The notes under the pieces: model-generated
What the model was told of the DNA's origin: nothing
Databases searched by the model: none
Seen by the model: only the letters and a program-made list of their open reading frames with translations
Source of the DNA: Acanthacorydalis orientalis
Taxonomy: Eukaryota > Arthropoda > Insecta > Megaloptera > Corydalidae
Assembly (NCBI GenBank): GCA_034766995.1
Contig: CM068313.1
Coordinates: 25,595,512 to 25,659,511, forward strand
Length of the DNA: 64,000 nt
Direction: 5' to 3'
Part shown: positions 41,230-55,083 of the stretch, one piece after another
Position numbering within the stretch: the stretch's first letter is position 1
How the letters are laid out: each line of letters begins with the position of its first letter
Program-made: the position numbers and the translations under genes

Positions 41230-41460
41230 TGGAGAGCTTGGAACGGGATACGTATTTATAGATGGTGCCGCACACAGTGGTAGCGAGAAATAGCTAACAG
41301 CACGTTTCCGGAATCAGAGGCCAATCTTCCGGAAGCGGCGCGCCGAATGCCACGACTCGCGCACCACGAAAACACTTCCGGAAGTACCGTCATCGTAGGC
41401 AGCAAGCTGTATGGCAAAGCCGCTTTTCGAGACGAAAACTAAAGGTGCGATGCTAGAAAT
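41226..41460 (-). promoter_or_regulatory. Promoter-like island: TATA, initiator, three ETS sites
   Basis: The most G+C-rich block of the window. Read on the minus strand it has TATAAATA (41260-41253). Thirty bases after the first T lies CCACACT, which fits the YYANWYY initiator with its A at 41230. Upstream of the TATA are three TTCCGGAA palindromes at 41306-41313, 41327-41334 and 41376-41383. The last is embedded in the 12-bp palindrome ACTTCCGGAAGT. GGCGCGCC lies at 41337-41344, and a CCAAT lies on the + strand at 41321. ETS-family factors bind GGAA within such sites. The first two sites are 21 bp apart, two helical turns. The transcript would run leftward, but no coding exon is evident in its first 1.5 kb. 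A + strand promoter is possible but lacks an initiator at the right distance. Confidence 0.5.
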
Positions 41461-42319
41461 TTAATTTGTACTGGATCGGAATATCTCGTTAATATTTTTT
41501 AGTCGATATTTATTTTTGTAAAAACGTTACGTACGTTGTTATATGTATACGTTTTACTAATATTAGGGTTTAGCACGAGATTATATAAACTCATTTTCTT
41601 TTTATAATAAAATGCATAACATTTTTTATATCTCGCTATCTTAAATTACTTAGGTGTTTAATGGTATTAATATATTTCTAGAAGTTTATTTCGAGTTTTA
41701 TTATTCAATAAAAAAATCATTTTTTGGTATTAAAATAGAATATTCGTACTGTTAGAGGTTATTATATTTCACTTTTATTTATGATTTTAAACAAAATTAT
41801 GATAATTGTTTATTTTAAATCTGTTCCTATAATATATATATATATATGTACTTTGTGTATATGTAGATAAAAATATTTATTTAAAAAATTAATAACAACT
41901 GAAACAAAGAATCATTAATCTTCAATGTTCTTTTTATATACTTTTAAAGCTTTAAATACCAACATTATTTCATAGTGAAATGCTTATATTATATATATAT
42001 ATATATATATAAATTTTAAATAATATAATAGGAAGAAATAATTAAAAAAAGCATTTAATATTTAAAAACAGGTACTAAACTTTTATCTTCTTAAAACACA
42101 TAATACTATTTTCAAGAGTTTCTTCTGAATGTTCCTTGTCATTTTAAATTAATGCTATTATTTCTTGTTAATTTATTATTGTGAAACGTTTAATAGAATT
42201 AAAAATTGTGTTAAAGCTGTATTCAACTTGTTTACTTTAGTCACGGTTTAATTTTATTTTATATGTAAAAAGTTTTCCTCATAGAAACGAAATTTAATAA
42301 GTCGTGTTACTAAATGTTC

Positions 42320-42378
<59 letters not shown>

Positions 42379-42727
42379 AAACTTAATTCAATAACACTTG
42401 AAGAGTTGTTTACACTTTTTTTCGATATCATACATGAAAACAGAATTATGCGATTATCTTTCTTACTTTAATATATAAAATTATACATTTTTTTACTTCA
42501 GTATTAGTTTTTATCAAAAGAGGTTTTCGATACATAAATAGTATTTTCGAAAAGTATTTCTTTAATAAAAAAAATCAAATTGTTTAACTTCTATAAAAAC
42601 TGAAGAGTTATAAATAGTTTTGATGAAGTATTTCTTTTGATATTTAAATATTATGCTATATGAAGTGACACATAAATGAATAAGTGCTTCTCTAAATTGT
42701 GTTTTTATTAATTCTGTACACATATTT

Positions 42728-42775
<48 letters not shown>

Positions 42776-44379
42776 TATCTATTACAATACATATTACGTA
42801 CAGTAGTTTATATTATTTTTCAAAAATATTTTTTTTAAATAAAAAAAAAATACTTTTTTGAATAAACTAGAATTATTTTTTTAATTGTACGGTGTAACAG
42901 TATTTTTTTACTCAAGAAACATTTTTGTTTATATTAATTAAAATATCTTCATTATTTAGTATTTGTTTTTTTTGGTGAACATGTCAGTAATTATAATTTA
43001 ATAATACAAAAAAAGCATGTTCTTATATTTTAATTATATTTGTTTCAAAGAAAATCATAATTAAAAAATCTGATGCGACTTTTTAGAAATGAGTAGAATA
43101 CATTATAAATTAACAACGTAATATGTTTTTATTATAAATTTTGCTTTTATTATAATAATACTAATTATAAATACAAATTTATACCATATGTATATATGAA
43201 TGTTTGTATAAGTATTTATAAGTAGAATATATTCAGATAACAAAAGATTTACTAGGAACATAATGAATTATTATGAACTCTATTAAATACAATATAAATT
43301 GTGATTTTAAATTCAACTTTGAGTTCTAGTTAATAGTTTATTATGCTAATTAATCAATTATATGTACTGCTAATATATGATACTAAATATGTTAAGGTAT
43401 TATATATATATATATAAATAAGTAAATAAATAAATCGAGAGAGAGAGATGGGTTACTAGAACTTTTAAATTTTCCTATAAAATATCAAGAAGCAAATTTA
43501 TTTTTACATAAGTCTAAATAAAATTAGTCAAATAAGTGATTTTTTTATTATATATTATTTTAGCGACTCTTTTTTTATAATAATTAATGAAATAAATTAT
43601 TAAAATGTGAAATGAAAGCAAGGTTTTCATATGAGAGTACTATAATTAAAAGTTTATACATTTTTAACTCTAAATTTAACAAAAATTTACTACATAATAA
43701 CATAAAAACCATATTATCAATAAAATAATTGTCCACATATTTAGAAAAAGAATCAAATACTGAGAGACAACATTATCAAAACATAAATAATAATTGATTT
43801 ATAGGTTATTCACTGGTCTAGCAGAAGAAATGCTATTTAAATGTTGCAAGATACGTTTCAGTTAACTTTTTTTTTAAATTCTTTCAAGAACCACATTATT
43901 TGGCAGTAATATCGAATATTTTAAAAAAGAAATAATTTTTTAAGTATGTTATTTTGAATTTAATATATATAATAACACAAATATAGATGAGAGTTTAGCT
44001 TTTTATTTTCATTTATCTACTTTAATATTCTCCTTCTTACTTTCATATTCTACTTTATTTAAATTATTTTTTATTTATATTCCAGAGTTTATTACTTTTA
44101 TTAAGATACAATCAAAATTCAATCATGTGTTCTCATATTTTTTCGTTTTTTATGGTTATTTTTTTATAAAACAGTTTATATGAATATTTTTTTCACGCAT
44201 ATATTGCAATAATTCGCTAACGTTTTTAGAAAATTCCCGTTATAGCAATCGATTCTTCGTTCTTCAGATAATCTTATCATACTTATAAATGTAGTAAAAT
44301 TAAAACAAACGTGTTTAATTATTATACGGATTCCACAACTCTGCATAAAATAAACATATTTTTTCAACAAAAAATCACA
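41461..44379. other. A+T-rich non-coding stretch
   Basis: TA tracts at 41831-41847, 41990-42011, 42323-42375 and 42731-42771, and a GA run at 43437-43448. Minus frames at 42562-42792 and 44176-44370 are unassigned. Confidence 0.6.
42323..42375. repeat. (TA)26 microsatellite
   Basis: Uninterrupted TA run of about 53 bases. Confidence 0.95.
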
Positions 44380-44830
44380 ATGAAAAATGACTAACCATCA
44401 ACGTGATATTATCATGACAGAGTATATCGATTATGTCAATAATAAACGACGATAATTTTAACAAGACATGCATACATCCATACTAGTCGAACGAACAGCG
44501 GCTAAAAACAAGCTAAATACCCCCTACGGATGATGCCATTTAACCGTTTGTGATGTGGACATAGCAATTGTGTATACAGAGATGTATGCCCACATTCTCT
44601 ATATATTTGTCCCACAGGTGACGGGCTGGACAGATGTTAAAATCCCCATACGTTACCAGATATATCGTGTTAAACATACAATATACATATTGTATTGGAA
44701 TGTACGGTATCAGATATAGTTATTTGTCCGCCATTCTTGTATATTTTTAATGAATGTGAACTGTAACAATCTGTTTGAGTAATTAATCGCTGTTAAGTGT
44801 AAATGCTAGTACTTTTTGCCTCACAATTAA
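44380..44830. promoter_or_regulatory. Putative regulatory island
   Basis: About 450 bases of mixed, non-repetitive sequence. It includes CAGGTG and CAGATG E-box cores (about 44617 and 44631), AATAAACGACGATAA near 44440 and a CCCC-containing stretch at 44520. No open frame runs through it. A regulatory role is inferred only from composition. Confidence 0.3.
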
Positions 44831-45722
44831 AGTCAATGTTTATTTAACATTAGTTGTACTTTTTCAATTCGTTTGACCTTTTTATAAATATTCTGAATAA
44901 TTTATTATACGGAATTGATTTAACGCAAGGAAAATGATAACTAAAACTGATTTATAGAGTTAAAATATTTTATTGACAATATTTTCAACGATAACCATGT
45001 CACTGTTTTTATACCAAAATATTTACACATTTTATTTTATGTAAATATACATTGTATGTTTTCAATCGTTATTTAACGTACCTTTTGTTGAGAATTTATT
45101 TTATATATATATATATATATAATATTAAGTCAGAAATAAATCTAATTATATTATTTTGTGTTTAAAAATAATATTTTTCAATCTATAATATGTTTTAACT
45201 TAAATCTAGTACTTCAAATGTGATTACTATCTTTTTATTTGTATACTATTATCTACCTATATCTATTAGTTTCTATTTTCCAATATGTATGATTCATATA
45301 TATAGATATATATGAATTAAACCATATTTTTATTAATTATTTTATGTCTTTCGCAACTCTTCTTTAATATTTTTCTTTCATCTTACATAATTTCAATTTC
45401 TTACAAATGAAAATGTTGCTTAACAATTCACTAATAAGATGGTGATCGTTTGTTTAAATATTTATAACTCTGTTAGTCCATAATACGTACGGACTCTACT
45501 GAATGTTTGGAAATACTCAATCTTAAGTGCTAATTCAGAAATTCACATTAAATTCAGTGTATTTCATGCAATTTTATTGATGAGTTTGGAGCTTGTCAGT
45601 AAAAAATAGTTCACAACATATTGCAAAAACACTAACAAATCGCAATACTTGACGTTAGTATCTAATTTGTTCTTTTATATCCATTTTCTCACTCGTTGCA
45701 ATCAAAAATGAAGAAATCATAT

Positions 45723-45768
<46 letters not shown>

Positions 45769-48193
45769 GTATGTATGTATACGAAAGGATTTTTATATAA
45801 GTGTGTGTTTGTGTATATACTCGTACAAAAATGTGTAAGTTTTCATATTCGTGATACAATATTTACTACAAGCTTGAAGTAAAATTAAAATAAAATTAAG
45901 AAAATATAATAAAAATATAGATTACGACTTAATAAATTGAAAATTGGTTTATTATATTCTTCATAAAAAATAAAATGCGAAGAGATGAATGATAATAGAT
46001 TAATTAATCATATAAAAATGAATAAATTTATTTTATTCCATTAATTTTTTTGAAATAACTGAATAAGTAGAAATGATTTTTTCCACAAGAGAAAGTAATT
46101 TCATAACTTTTGTTAACCGTAAACAATAAACATCAATTTCAATTCTTTCAGATATGTATTCATGCAAGAGTACATTTTTCAAAAATCAAATATTAAATAT
46201 ACTAAATTATTTTAATAAGATGTCAAAACAGAATAACAGATATAATGCTGCCTATTTCGGTAACATCATATCAGAGGAACTGTCGGATCATGTTACATTT
46301 TTTTAATATAATACTTTGTTTCCTTTTTTACTCAGTTAGCTTCATTTGCATGAAAGCAAATTCTGTTCATCGATTTTTTTCGTATACATTTTTTCCAAAT
46401 ATTTAAATTTCATGTTTTCAAAAAATATGTTGTTTGAAGTCTCGTTTTTGTATTTAACAGGCTTTTAAATACTTTTAATTAAAAAATAGTGATTTATTTA
46501 TCCCCTTACTCGGGTAAATGAGTTCATACTATATGCACTGAATTCGTTTTTTTAAATAAACCAGAAAAATAAACAGCGTGCAATAGATGATAAAATATTA
46601 CAAATGTATGTTCAAGTCAATCACGATTAACAAGTGTATAGGCTTTTAATGTTGTTTTCAAATAAAAATTTCACATTGTTGCAATTGAATGACACTGATG
46701 TATTATTTTTATGAGTTCAAATTCATTTCTACATACACACACAAATATATATATATATATATCCAATTTATTAAAATGTGTAATAATATTTAATTACGTT
46801 TTTAAAGTTTTGTCTAATTGATACAGTATTAGTTCTATCATATAAAAAAATATATAGACGTGTAAACAGAACTATTTAAAAATTTGTTTTCGTGCAAATT
46901 TTTATAATGGATTTCACTACGTTTTTATTTTTATCTTCTTGTACTTACATTTTCATTAGTACTTAACAACTATTCTTAAGAAATCAAAATATATTTTAAA
47001 TTGTTAACAGATTTTAATTCTTTTAATCAATTTTGACATTTGGGCTCGTATAGCTTTTAACTGGTACATTTCCAGTCGAAGGTACATTTTTACCATTACA
47101 ATTTTCATAAATAATTATTAAAGGTTAAAATAAAAAATGCGTATAAATTTAAACATTTATATATATATATATATATAAATAATTTATATTAAATAAATGA
47201 AAAAGTCTATGATAGTCTGTATATTCAAAAATATATATTTGTATTTTTTTATAACTAATAATATATAAAGGAAATCAAGGAGTATATTATAATAATAATT
47301 TATAAAATTTTATTAAGGAGAGTATTCAGATAACTTTATGAACTATCTAGTAAAGGTGAACTATTGATAGAATATCATTTCTTTGAAGTATGCTTTATGT
47401 ACTTATTTTCTAAAAAAATGTACCAGAGTTTTTTGTGTTATTTAATATATATATATATATATATAATAACAATAATAATTAGCTGATATCAACAAAATTA
47501 TAAAATTTAATATTAGTGAGCTGATAATAGAAAACTTTAATATAATTAAAATTATTTACAGATTAGTAGATGAAATATTTAACCTTTGAATTTATAATAT
47601 TCAATAATATGCTTCTTTAATATATTTCATTGTAAATCATTTAATACGGATTTTTACATTGAAACAATAATAATTGGAGCGATGTTAAAATTCTTGGAAA
47701 TTATTAATTTTCCATTTCGAAAACAAAACACAGACATATTTCTAAGAAATACAAGACTGAATTTAATGAAAATATATTTTTTATAATATGTAGCAGTAAC
47801 AATATAGAAACAGTCAATATAAATCTTATAACTAAATTCTCATTATATTTTGAATTGCGGATTATTTCTTCAGATATAAAATAAATCCTTCAGATTTAAA
47901 AATTAATAATATTTTGTTCACAATTTAAATCATTTCGGAAAATATATTGAAGTCCTAAACTAAATAAAGATAAAAATTATTCATTAACATTAATAAGATA
48001 AATTATATTTGAGTATTTTTAAACATTTTTTTAATAACAATATATATATATATATATACATATGTAAATTTATATTTTTATCAGTTTTACAGTAAAATGT
48101 ATTGAAACAGTATCTGATATATGGAATAGGAATTTCAGACATTATTAAAATGAATGATCAAACGTTTTGCTGTTATATTTTTTACTTTTCTTT

Positions 48194-48230
48194 TTTCACA
48201 CATTTTATTTTGTAAATAAAATGTGTGAAA
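48194..48230. repeat. Perfect 17-bp inverted repeat, 3-base loop
   Basis: Arms 48194-48210 (TTTCACACATTTTATTT) and 48214-48230 are exact reverse complements around TGT, giving an uninterrupted 17-bp hairpin. Confidence 0.97.
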
Positions 48231-48250
48231 TATCTATACACCGATAGCAT

Positions 48251-48280
48251 AGGTTTTAATTTACAAGGTTTTAATTTACA
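48251..48280. repeat. Perfect 15-bp tandem duplication
   Basis: AGGTTTTAATTTACA occurs twice head to tail, only 20 bases right of the 17-bp hairpin. Confidence 0.97.
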
Positions 48281-49289
48281 TAAAGAGATTAAAATTGAAA
48301 ATTGATAGACCAGTCACTATCGTATTGTCTTTTATCAAAAAATCGAATGTTTTACAAATTTCAACTTCGAGTTGAATAAACTGAATTTATAATAGGTTAA
48401 TGATAGAAATTCAAAATGATTATTGCTCAGTTTCAATAACTGAATTTAAATTCGATATCTGACTTTTTATGAAAAAAATATTGATAATCAAAAAGAGTAT
48501 AAAATTATCACATTAAATTCAATGTGCATTTATTTTTGCCTCTTTATATTTCTTGAAAATATTTCCGCTAAACCATTTTTTCAAGAATAATTATACATTG
48601 AGAATAGTTTGTATTCTTATTGACCGCTTTTTTTGTAATATTTCTCATTTTCCGCAAGGTTTGCAAAAAAATAGATTTATTTTTTAGGTTTAAAATGCAC
48701 TTTATATATATTTATTTAACTATTCTTTTTTACTAGAATGTGAAATGTAGGAAAGTAGAAAAATATTAAATATACTTTTCAAATATTTAATTAATATATA
48801 TTTAAAATTTTATATTAGTTACTTATGTGTGTTTTTTAATAGATGATATTGAAATGATTTCTGAACTTATATAAAAATTATAAATCATATCAAAAATATA
48901 AGTCAATTTATATTAAATTAATTTAAAATCGAGTGACTCCAGACACTATAAATATGAAACATAAATTGACAATCAAAAAATTGTAAAATTTATAGATAAA
49001 ATTGAAATTTTTCTAAATTTTTTTATAAATAAAATAATATACTTAACAATATTTTGTCATTTTTTGACAAACATCTTAATTTGCAAATTGATATTATTAT
49101 ATAATAAACATAATGTAAAGTGAAATAAAAACAAAATATTTTCTATAGTGATTATTTTCATAAATATTTATTATTTTTAAAAGTAAAACTATAGCATATA
49201 ATACTTGGAATATAATTTGTTTCAAATTACAAACAAATATTAACGCATCTCATTATATATTTCAAATTCATACTCTACTTTGTTTGGAA

Positions 49290-49600
49290 AATGATTTTTT
49301 GATACCGTCACGTCTGTCAGGGGAATTATGTACCTCTGTTAGAAACAATTTCACTTAGTATGATATACACTTCATCGAAACTTCATTATTATTGAAACAC
49401 TAAAATAATACCCATATATTTGGGAATGTTTTCTGCTCCCAAATGAATAATAATTGCGTACGGTAGGTTGAGGAATGTCAATCAAACTTTTTTGAACTTT
49501 GTTTAAATATGCGTATCAGGTTTATTATGCTCAACATGACGGTCAATTTATCATTTCCGATCTCAAATTCATTGCTTATTAAAGGTTGTACGTTTATTTT
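49290..49600. promoter_or_regulatory. Putative conserved regulatory element
   Basis: Non-repetitive block with TGTCAATCA (about 49477, an Exd/Pbx-type site), GAATAATAATTG (49445) and TTTATTATGC (49520), plus CpG words near 49300 and 49455. No coding potential. The combination of Hox/Pbx-like words suggests an enhancer. This is inference from short motifs. Confidence 0.3.
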
Positions 49601-51181
49601 TGTTAGTTTACAAGTTCTGAACACTTTATAATTTGTTTATAATAATATTAATAATTACAGAGAATGTTTGAAAGTCATTTTGTAAAACTGTTCCACTTAT
49701 TCTTTTCAATATTCATCTAATTTCATATCGTAGTAATCCATTGTCTTATCAATTTACTCTTTCAGTCATGGAATTCATTTAAATGAACAAACATTTTTAT
49801 TTCACAACGAACACTTTCCTCTTAAATTTGTAACATCATTTAATCACTATTGTATTAAAATAAATACTGTTTGTCTTTCCTTTCTTTATTTTTAACTAAA
49901 GAAAAACTTTAATGAAAAATATCTATAATAAAATATATTATTTTTTGTGAGAGCAGTCACTTACATGTTACAAAATTAAATAATGGTTATTAACTAGAAC
50001 TGTTTGAAAAAAATTAATTCACTATTTTATCTTTTTTATAATATATATTTTTATATTTCTTCACTGTACTTTATCAAAGAACATTTTTTTATCGAAACCA
50101 TTTTATAACAAAATTATTATTTAATTCTACGTATATTAGTGTTAAAAATAATATTTAATATAAAATAATATTTGATACATATTTAATTTGATAATTTTAT
50201 TTTTAAAAAAGTGAATAATTATTTGTTGTAAATTTAAAAATTAATTGTTTTGATAAAAAATTAAATGGTTATTTTTCGTATTTTGCGATTAATTTTAGAT
50301 AAATATTCATAAAGTTACTTAAAATAAATTAATACATTATCGAAAACCCACAATTAAAGTATTAATAATAATAAATATATCATTATTGAAATATTCAGTT
50401 TATACAAGATGATTTTACAAAGAAAAATAAAATCAGAAAAAACCTTCTTGACATATATTTTCTTTTTATTTTGTCTACAAAAACATATGTTTTCAAATAT
50501 TTTAAGTGTGTTGATCTTTATGTTCAACATTTACTATAAAAGCAAAGAAGCTTACATAAACTTAATAAGATTTGATTTCTTGATACATTGATTTTCAGTT
50601 CGTTTTCGTATGTTTGATGTAGTTCATTTCACGATTTATATATTTTATATAAATAATAATTCCTTATCTTGCCGTCGTAACTTGTTTGTTGAATTTTTTT
50701 ATATAGAGAATTATTTCTATATTCTGTTTAATTTATTTAATCCGTATTAAATATTTTTGAATTTTTATATAAAAACACTTAACAATTTATTATCGAAATT
50801 ATTATTTTATATCTTTAAAATAAGACATATTTGATATAATTATTTAAAAGACCGATTTGTAAATTGACAAGGCAAATGTAATAATACAATATTTTAAAAT
50901 GTTGTAAATGCTCGACTACAACTCCACGAGTATGGTAATTTAGTATTATTAAACGAACGCTATTCGACCAATAAGATTAAAAAGAAACAAATTATTTAGA
51001 GTGGGTATAACATGTACTCAAAACTTATTCGAAAGGAAAGAGAAATTCACAAAATACTTTTCGATATATATATATATATATATGAATGTGTGTATGTATT
51101 TATGTACAAATGTACAAAAGTAATATTTCAATCGACTTTTAAATTAGGGTTTAACAGTCTTCTTCCGATTACTGTTTACAG

Positions 51182-51272
<91 letters not shown>

Positions 51273-51594
51273 TACACACAAATAACCATATTTAATTCTG
51301 AAACAATATTTATGTAATTGAATATGTTGGTACAAGTCACTATTATTATTATTTAAATTATATTTAAGTTTTCAGTTTGTTATAAGTATTTTTTATGTAG
51401 GTATTAAAATTATTTACATATTATTTGTAAATATATTAATGTATTTTATAAGAAATATATTAATAATTAAAAAGTGTATTTTTATTAGTTTACAACAACT
51501 TAACTCATTTCCTGCTTCTCTCTATGCACAATAAATATATTTTTTTTTGCAATTTATTAAAGCATATTGTAATGAATGACAATGTATATTTAAG
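49601..51594. other. A+T-rich non-coding stretch
   Basis: Unassigned frame at 50409-50591. A TA tract lies at 51066-51082 and a long TA/GTATA compound at 51183-51267, which yields Tyr-Ile frames on both strands. Confidence 0.6.
51183..51275. repeat. Compound TA / GTATA / CATACACA microsatellite
   Basis: Two long TA runs flank GTATATATGTATA, and the array ends in GTACATACACACA. Confidence 0.93.
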
Positions 51595-51833
51595 AGCAGT
51601 CTTTAGGCAAAGTAATTCTCAATTATTCGAAGACAGTCCTTATATATCATTGCCGATGGTTAGGTATTGGAAGTGCCGTTAGTTTTATCGTGCAGCCGAA
51701 TCCAGTGATTTATAAGAACGCGATCTGACACAAATGTCAAAGGAAATGATTCGGTTCATTGACAGGAAGTTCTGCTTCTATTACTACCGCGTGGATTTGA
51801 TCGAACGACTCCCGGTGTTCGAGGTATCAAGTG
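51595..51833 (+). other. Possible 5' untranslated exon ending in a splice donor
   Basis: Mixed-composition sequence ends at AAGTG|GTAAGG (GT at 51834-51835), a strong match to the metazoan donor consensus. It lies about 3.8 kb upstream of the LRR exon on the same strand, where a non-coding first exon would be expected. No transcript evidence, promoter or long frame was found to confirm it. The island continues to about 52000 (including GACGACGGCGACGATAA near 51900), so a promoter or enhancer is equally possible. Confidence 0.25.
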
Positions 51834-53399
51834 GTAAGGGAATAGAAGAAAAGTATATTCGTGAAGATAATTGGGTCAATGAAAGATAGATTTGACGAAG
51901 ACGACGGCGACGATAACCGAATTCGCCGGAACACATTTTTTGTGCTTTTTCACAAAATGTTGAAATGTTACGGGGTCCGATCTTTCTGAAAGATGTATAT
52001 TTTTATCTTGGCAAGATATGATTTAGCAATTTCTACGTTTTAGTTATTACTAACGCCTCGCGTAATAAAAATTTCTTAAATTCAGGTAATGAATATCAGT
52101 TTGAGTAAAATGAAAGCATTATGTTGTATTAATTTCTCTTATATAAATATTTATTTATAGATCTACATATATGCATACAAGTATTTATTTCTTATTTACC
52201 ACTATATTAATATCAAATCAATAGAAATAGTTTCCTTAGACAGATATCTTTTTTCATTACAATATTTACCGAAATATTTTATAATTTTATTTTTAATAGA
52301 ATTTGTTTTTTTTTCATTTATTACTTTATTTTAATTTTTATAAATTTAATTAGTATTTTTTATACAAGTCAGCACTTTCCAATATATTTAAATATATAAG
52401 AATTCGATATTATTTGAACCAATGTTCAATAAATCAAAATTTCATCTTTAAAAATAATTTCTCGAAATGCCTATCTAATAACATCGATTGTGTTGTTCTG
52501 TTACATACAATATAATTGTCTTGTAAAGGTGCGTATTCCTATTGTAATTATTAACTTGATTATACAAGTAATACGAAGTGAACAGTTGGTAATAGTGGCT
52601 CATAGTGTATATATCGAAGCATATCGGAATTTGAAGTTCTGATCAATATTGTCGACTGATGTTCATTTCATCTATTTATGCGAACGTATCTGAGTAATAA
52701 AACCTGTTTGGTAAAAATTCATTGAAAGCCAATAAATACTTTAAATTTTTGTAAACACAAATAACAATGCGTTTCAATTAACATTTTTTATGTATTTATA
52801 AAAGTTTTAATTAAAAAAAATAACTTCTTCATACATTTCTTTTTTGAAATTGTAATAATATATGTGATTGATCTTTTCTTATATAAAAAAATATTCTTAT
52901 AAATTATTGAGCAAGAACGTTCTATATTGTATAGTTAACATTATTAATTGAAACGCAAATTTTTAAAAAAATATTTTTTATATATGACATTCTATACTTA
53001 TTTTGGAAAGTTTAATGTAGGAAGATAATATTATGATGAGTCTATTATTTATTGAAATTAAAACTTTTCCTATGTATTTTCGTAGAAAGTATTTATTTAA
53101 TATCAGTATTAGTCTATTTAACATTACAAAATCTCGTAAACGAATAATCAACAAACGTATCATTAATTTATCTCCTATAAAAAATATTTTTTTTAAATTC
53201 ATAAGCCATTTTGCATAACAATGACATTTAAATAAAAGAGAATAGTTTTAGTATTTTTAAACTTGCATTAAAATAAGAGTTGATTGGCGTGTTATATGTT
53301 TCCACTATTATATTTGAAAAGTTGGATTTCCATTATTATTCTTAATATATTATAGAATTTACAGTTAGTAAACAAATGTATTGAAGTCAGGTAACTAGG
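51834..53399. other. Island remainder, then A+T-rich stretch
   Basis: Mixed sequence to about 52010, then A+T-rich. A second mixed patch lies at 52490-52720 (TAATTATTAACTTGATTATA near 52540). Overlapping frames at 52978-53218 are chance-like. Confidence 0.4.
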
Positions 53400-53640
53400 T
53401 CAGTACAACAGACTATGAATGCATATTATATGGTGACTGGTTAGATGTATAACGTGCCTTTCTTCGCTATAAGCAATAATCGAAATAGTTGCTTGAAGTC
53501 TCATGAACGTTTCGGTAAATTCACCGTCACGAGTCACGAAAACTTTGTAAATCCACCTCATCCGTTCACCTGGTCCCTACGCGCGAAGACTGATTTACGG
53601 AGCATTATAAGTTTTCCAACACAACAAAAACTAATCAAGA
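53400..53640. promoter_or_regulatory. Putative regulatory island
   Basis: Mixed sequence with CpG words (GTCACGAGTCACGAAAAC near 53525, CTACGCGCGAAGAC near 53577). The 99-codon + frame 53445-53744 spans it and ends in a hydrophobic A+T-rich segment. No domain is recognisable, and I do not support it as a gene. Confidence 0.3.
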
Positions 53641-53772
53641 TATTTCTCATGATCTTATTGGTACTGTTATTTTTTACGAAATGTTTGAAAATTTGTCACT
53701 TTCAAAAATTGGTGTGGTTGCTATTAAATTTTTTCTTGGAATAAAACTGTACCCACTCAAGTATCCATACAC

Positions 53773-53843
<71 letters not shown>

Positions 53844-54141
53844 CTAGAACCCACACGAGTTGAAATGTGATCGCTTGATATTCAAAAGGTGCTAGTTCAT
53901 GCTCGCATGAGCGACCAACCTGAAATGGTTTTTCGTGGTTATTTCTGACAGCCTACAATAAAAGATATTCTAGTCCCATACATTATCAGAAAAATGTTGT
54001 TTTTAACGTGCCCAGTTAGTCCGTCAAGAATTTTTATTTTCAAATGAAATTTAACTATCATCACAATTATAAATCATTAATTTTAGAAAATTCTATTTCC
54101 TACTTATTCATATATATTTCAATTATTTATTTTTTTGAATA

Positions 54142-54215
<74 letters not shown>

Positions 54216-55043
54216 CTTTTTAAACAACATGATTTTATATATTTATTTATCAAATTGAGTACAAAAAGTATTTGTAATAAGTGAAAAATCAAAGTTAATT
54301 AATCGCAGAGAATACAATATTATTTAAAAACGAAAAAAATAATATTTTTGTTCTTTATTGTTTACTGAATTAATTTGAATTGAAAAAGATTAAGAAAAGA
54401 ACTTAAAAAAACATTTTTAATGTTTTTAATAAGACGAAAATATGATAATCGATAAAAAAGAGGAAGTAATGAAATGTTTACTATTATTTATAATTTCATA
54501 TTCAGTAAAAGAAATAGATCTAATTAGTAACATTTGTGTATATTTCCATGTATTTATAATAACCATCTTGCAAGAAAGAGGGAAACTAGCAAAAATGGTA
54601 AAGAAACAATCAAAATAAAAAAAACCGTCTACAAAAAGGAATTCTCAAATAAAAATTTATTATTTTTTTTTCTAAATAGTGTAAACATAATTTTTGAATA
54701 ATTACAATTCTTTGAAATATTTTTTTATTACAGTTTTTACAAGATATAGATTTGAACTGAAACCCGTTATCTAAAGTTCAGTTATTTTTAAAAAAGAAAG
54801 ATATAGTATGAAGACATCATTTTTTGGCTACATTCCAATTTATGGTCACTCACATAAAATACATAGTATAATTTATAGATTTATACTACATTATAGACAT
54901 TTGAAGAGTGAATAGATATATGGTTATTATTTGTACAAAGTCAATCTCAAGATATTTGTTTATTCCAAATTTTGTGTAAATTATCGCAAATTCGAGTCTG
55001 TTCAAAAATTTATTTTGATACATTATATTGTCTTTATATTTTT

Positions 55044-55083
<40 letters not shown>

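Larger units (their letters stand above)
44831..49289. other. A+T-rich non-coding stretch
   Basis: TA tracts at 45103-45121, 45729-45761, 46746-46762, 47158-47177, 47444-47464 and 48041-48058. Milder mixed patches lie at 45430-45710 and 46240-46390. No gene is seen. Confidence 0.6.
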
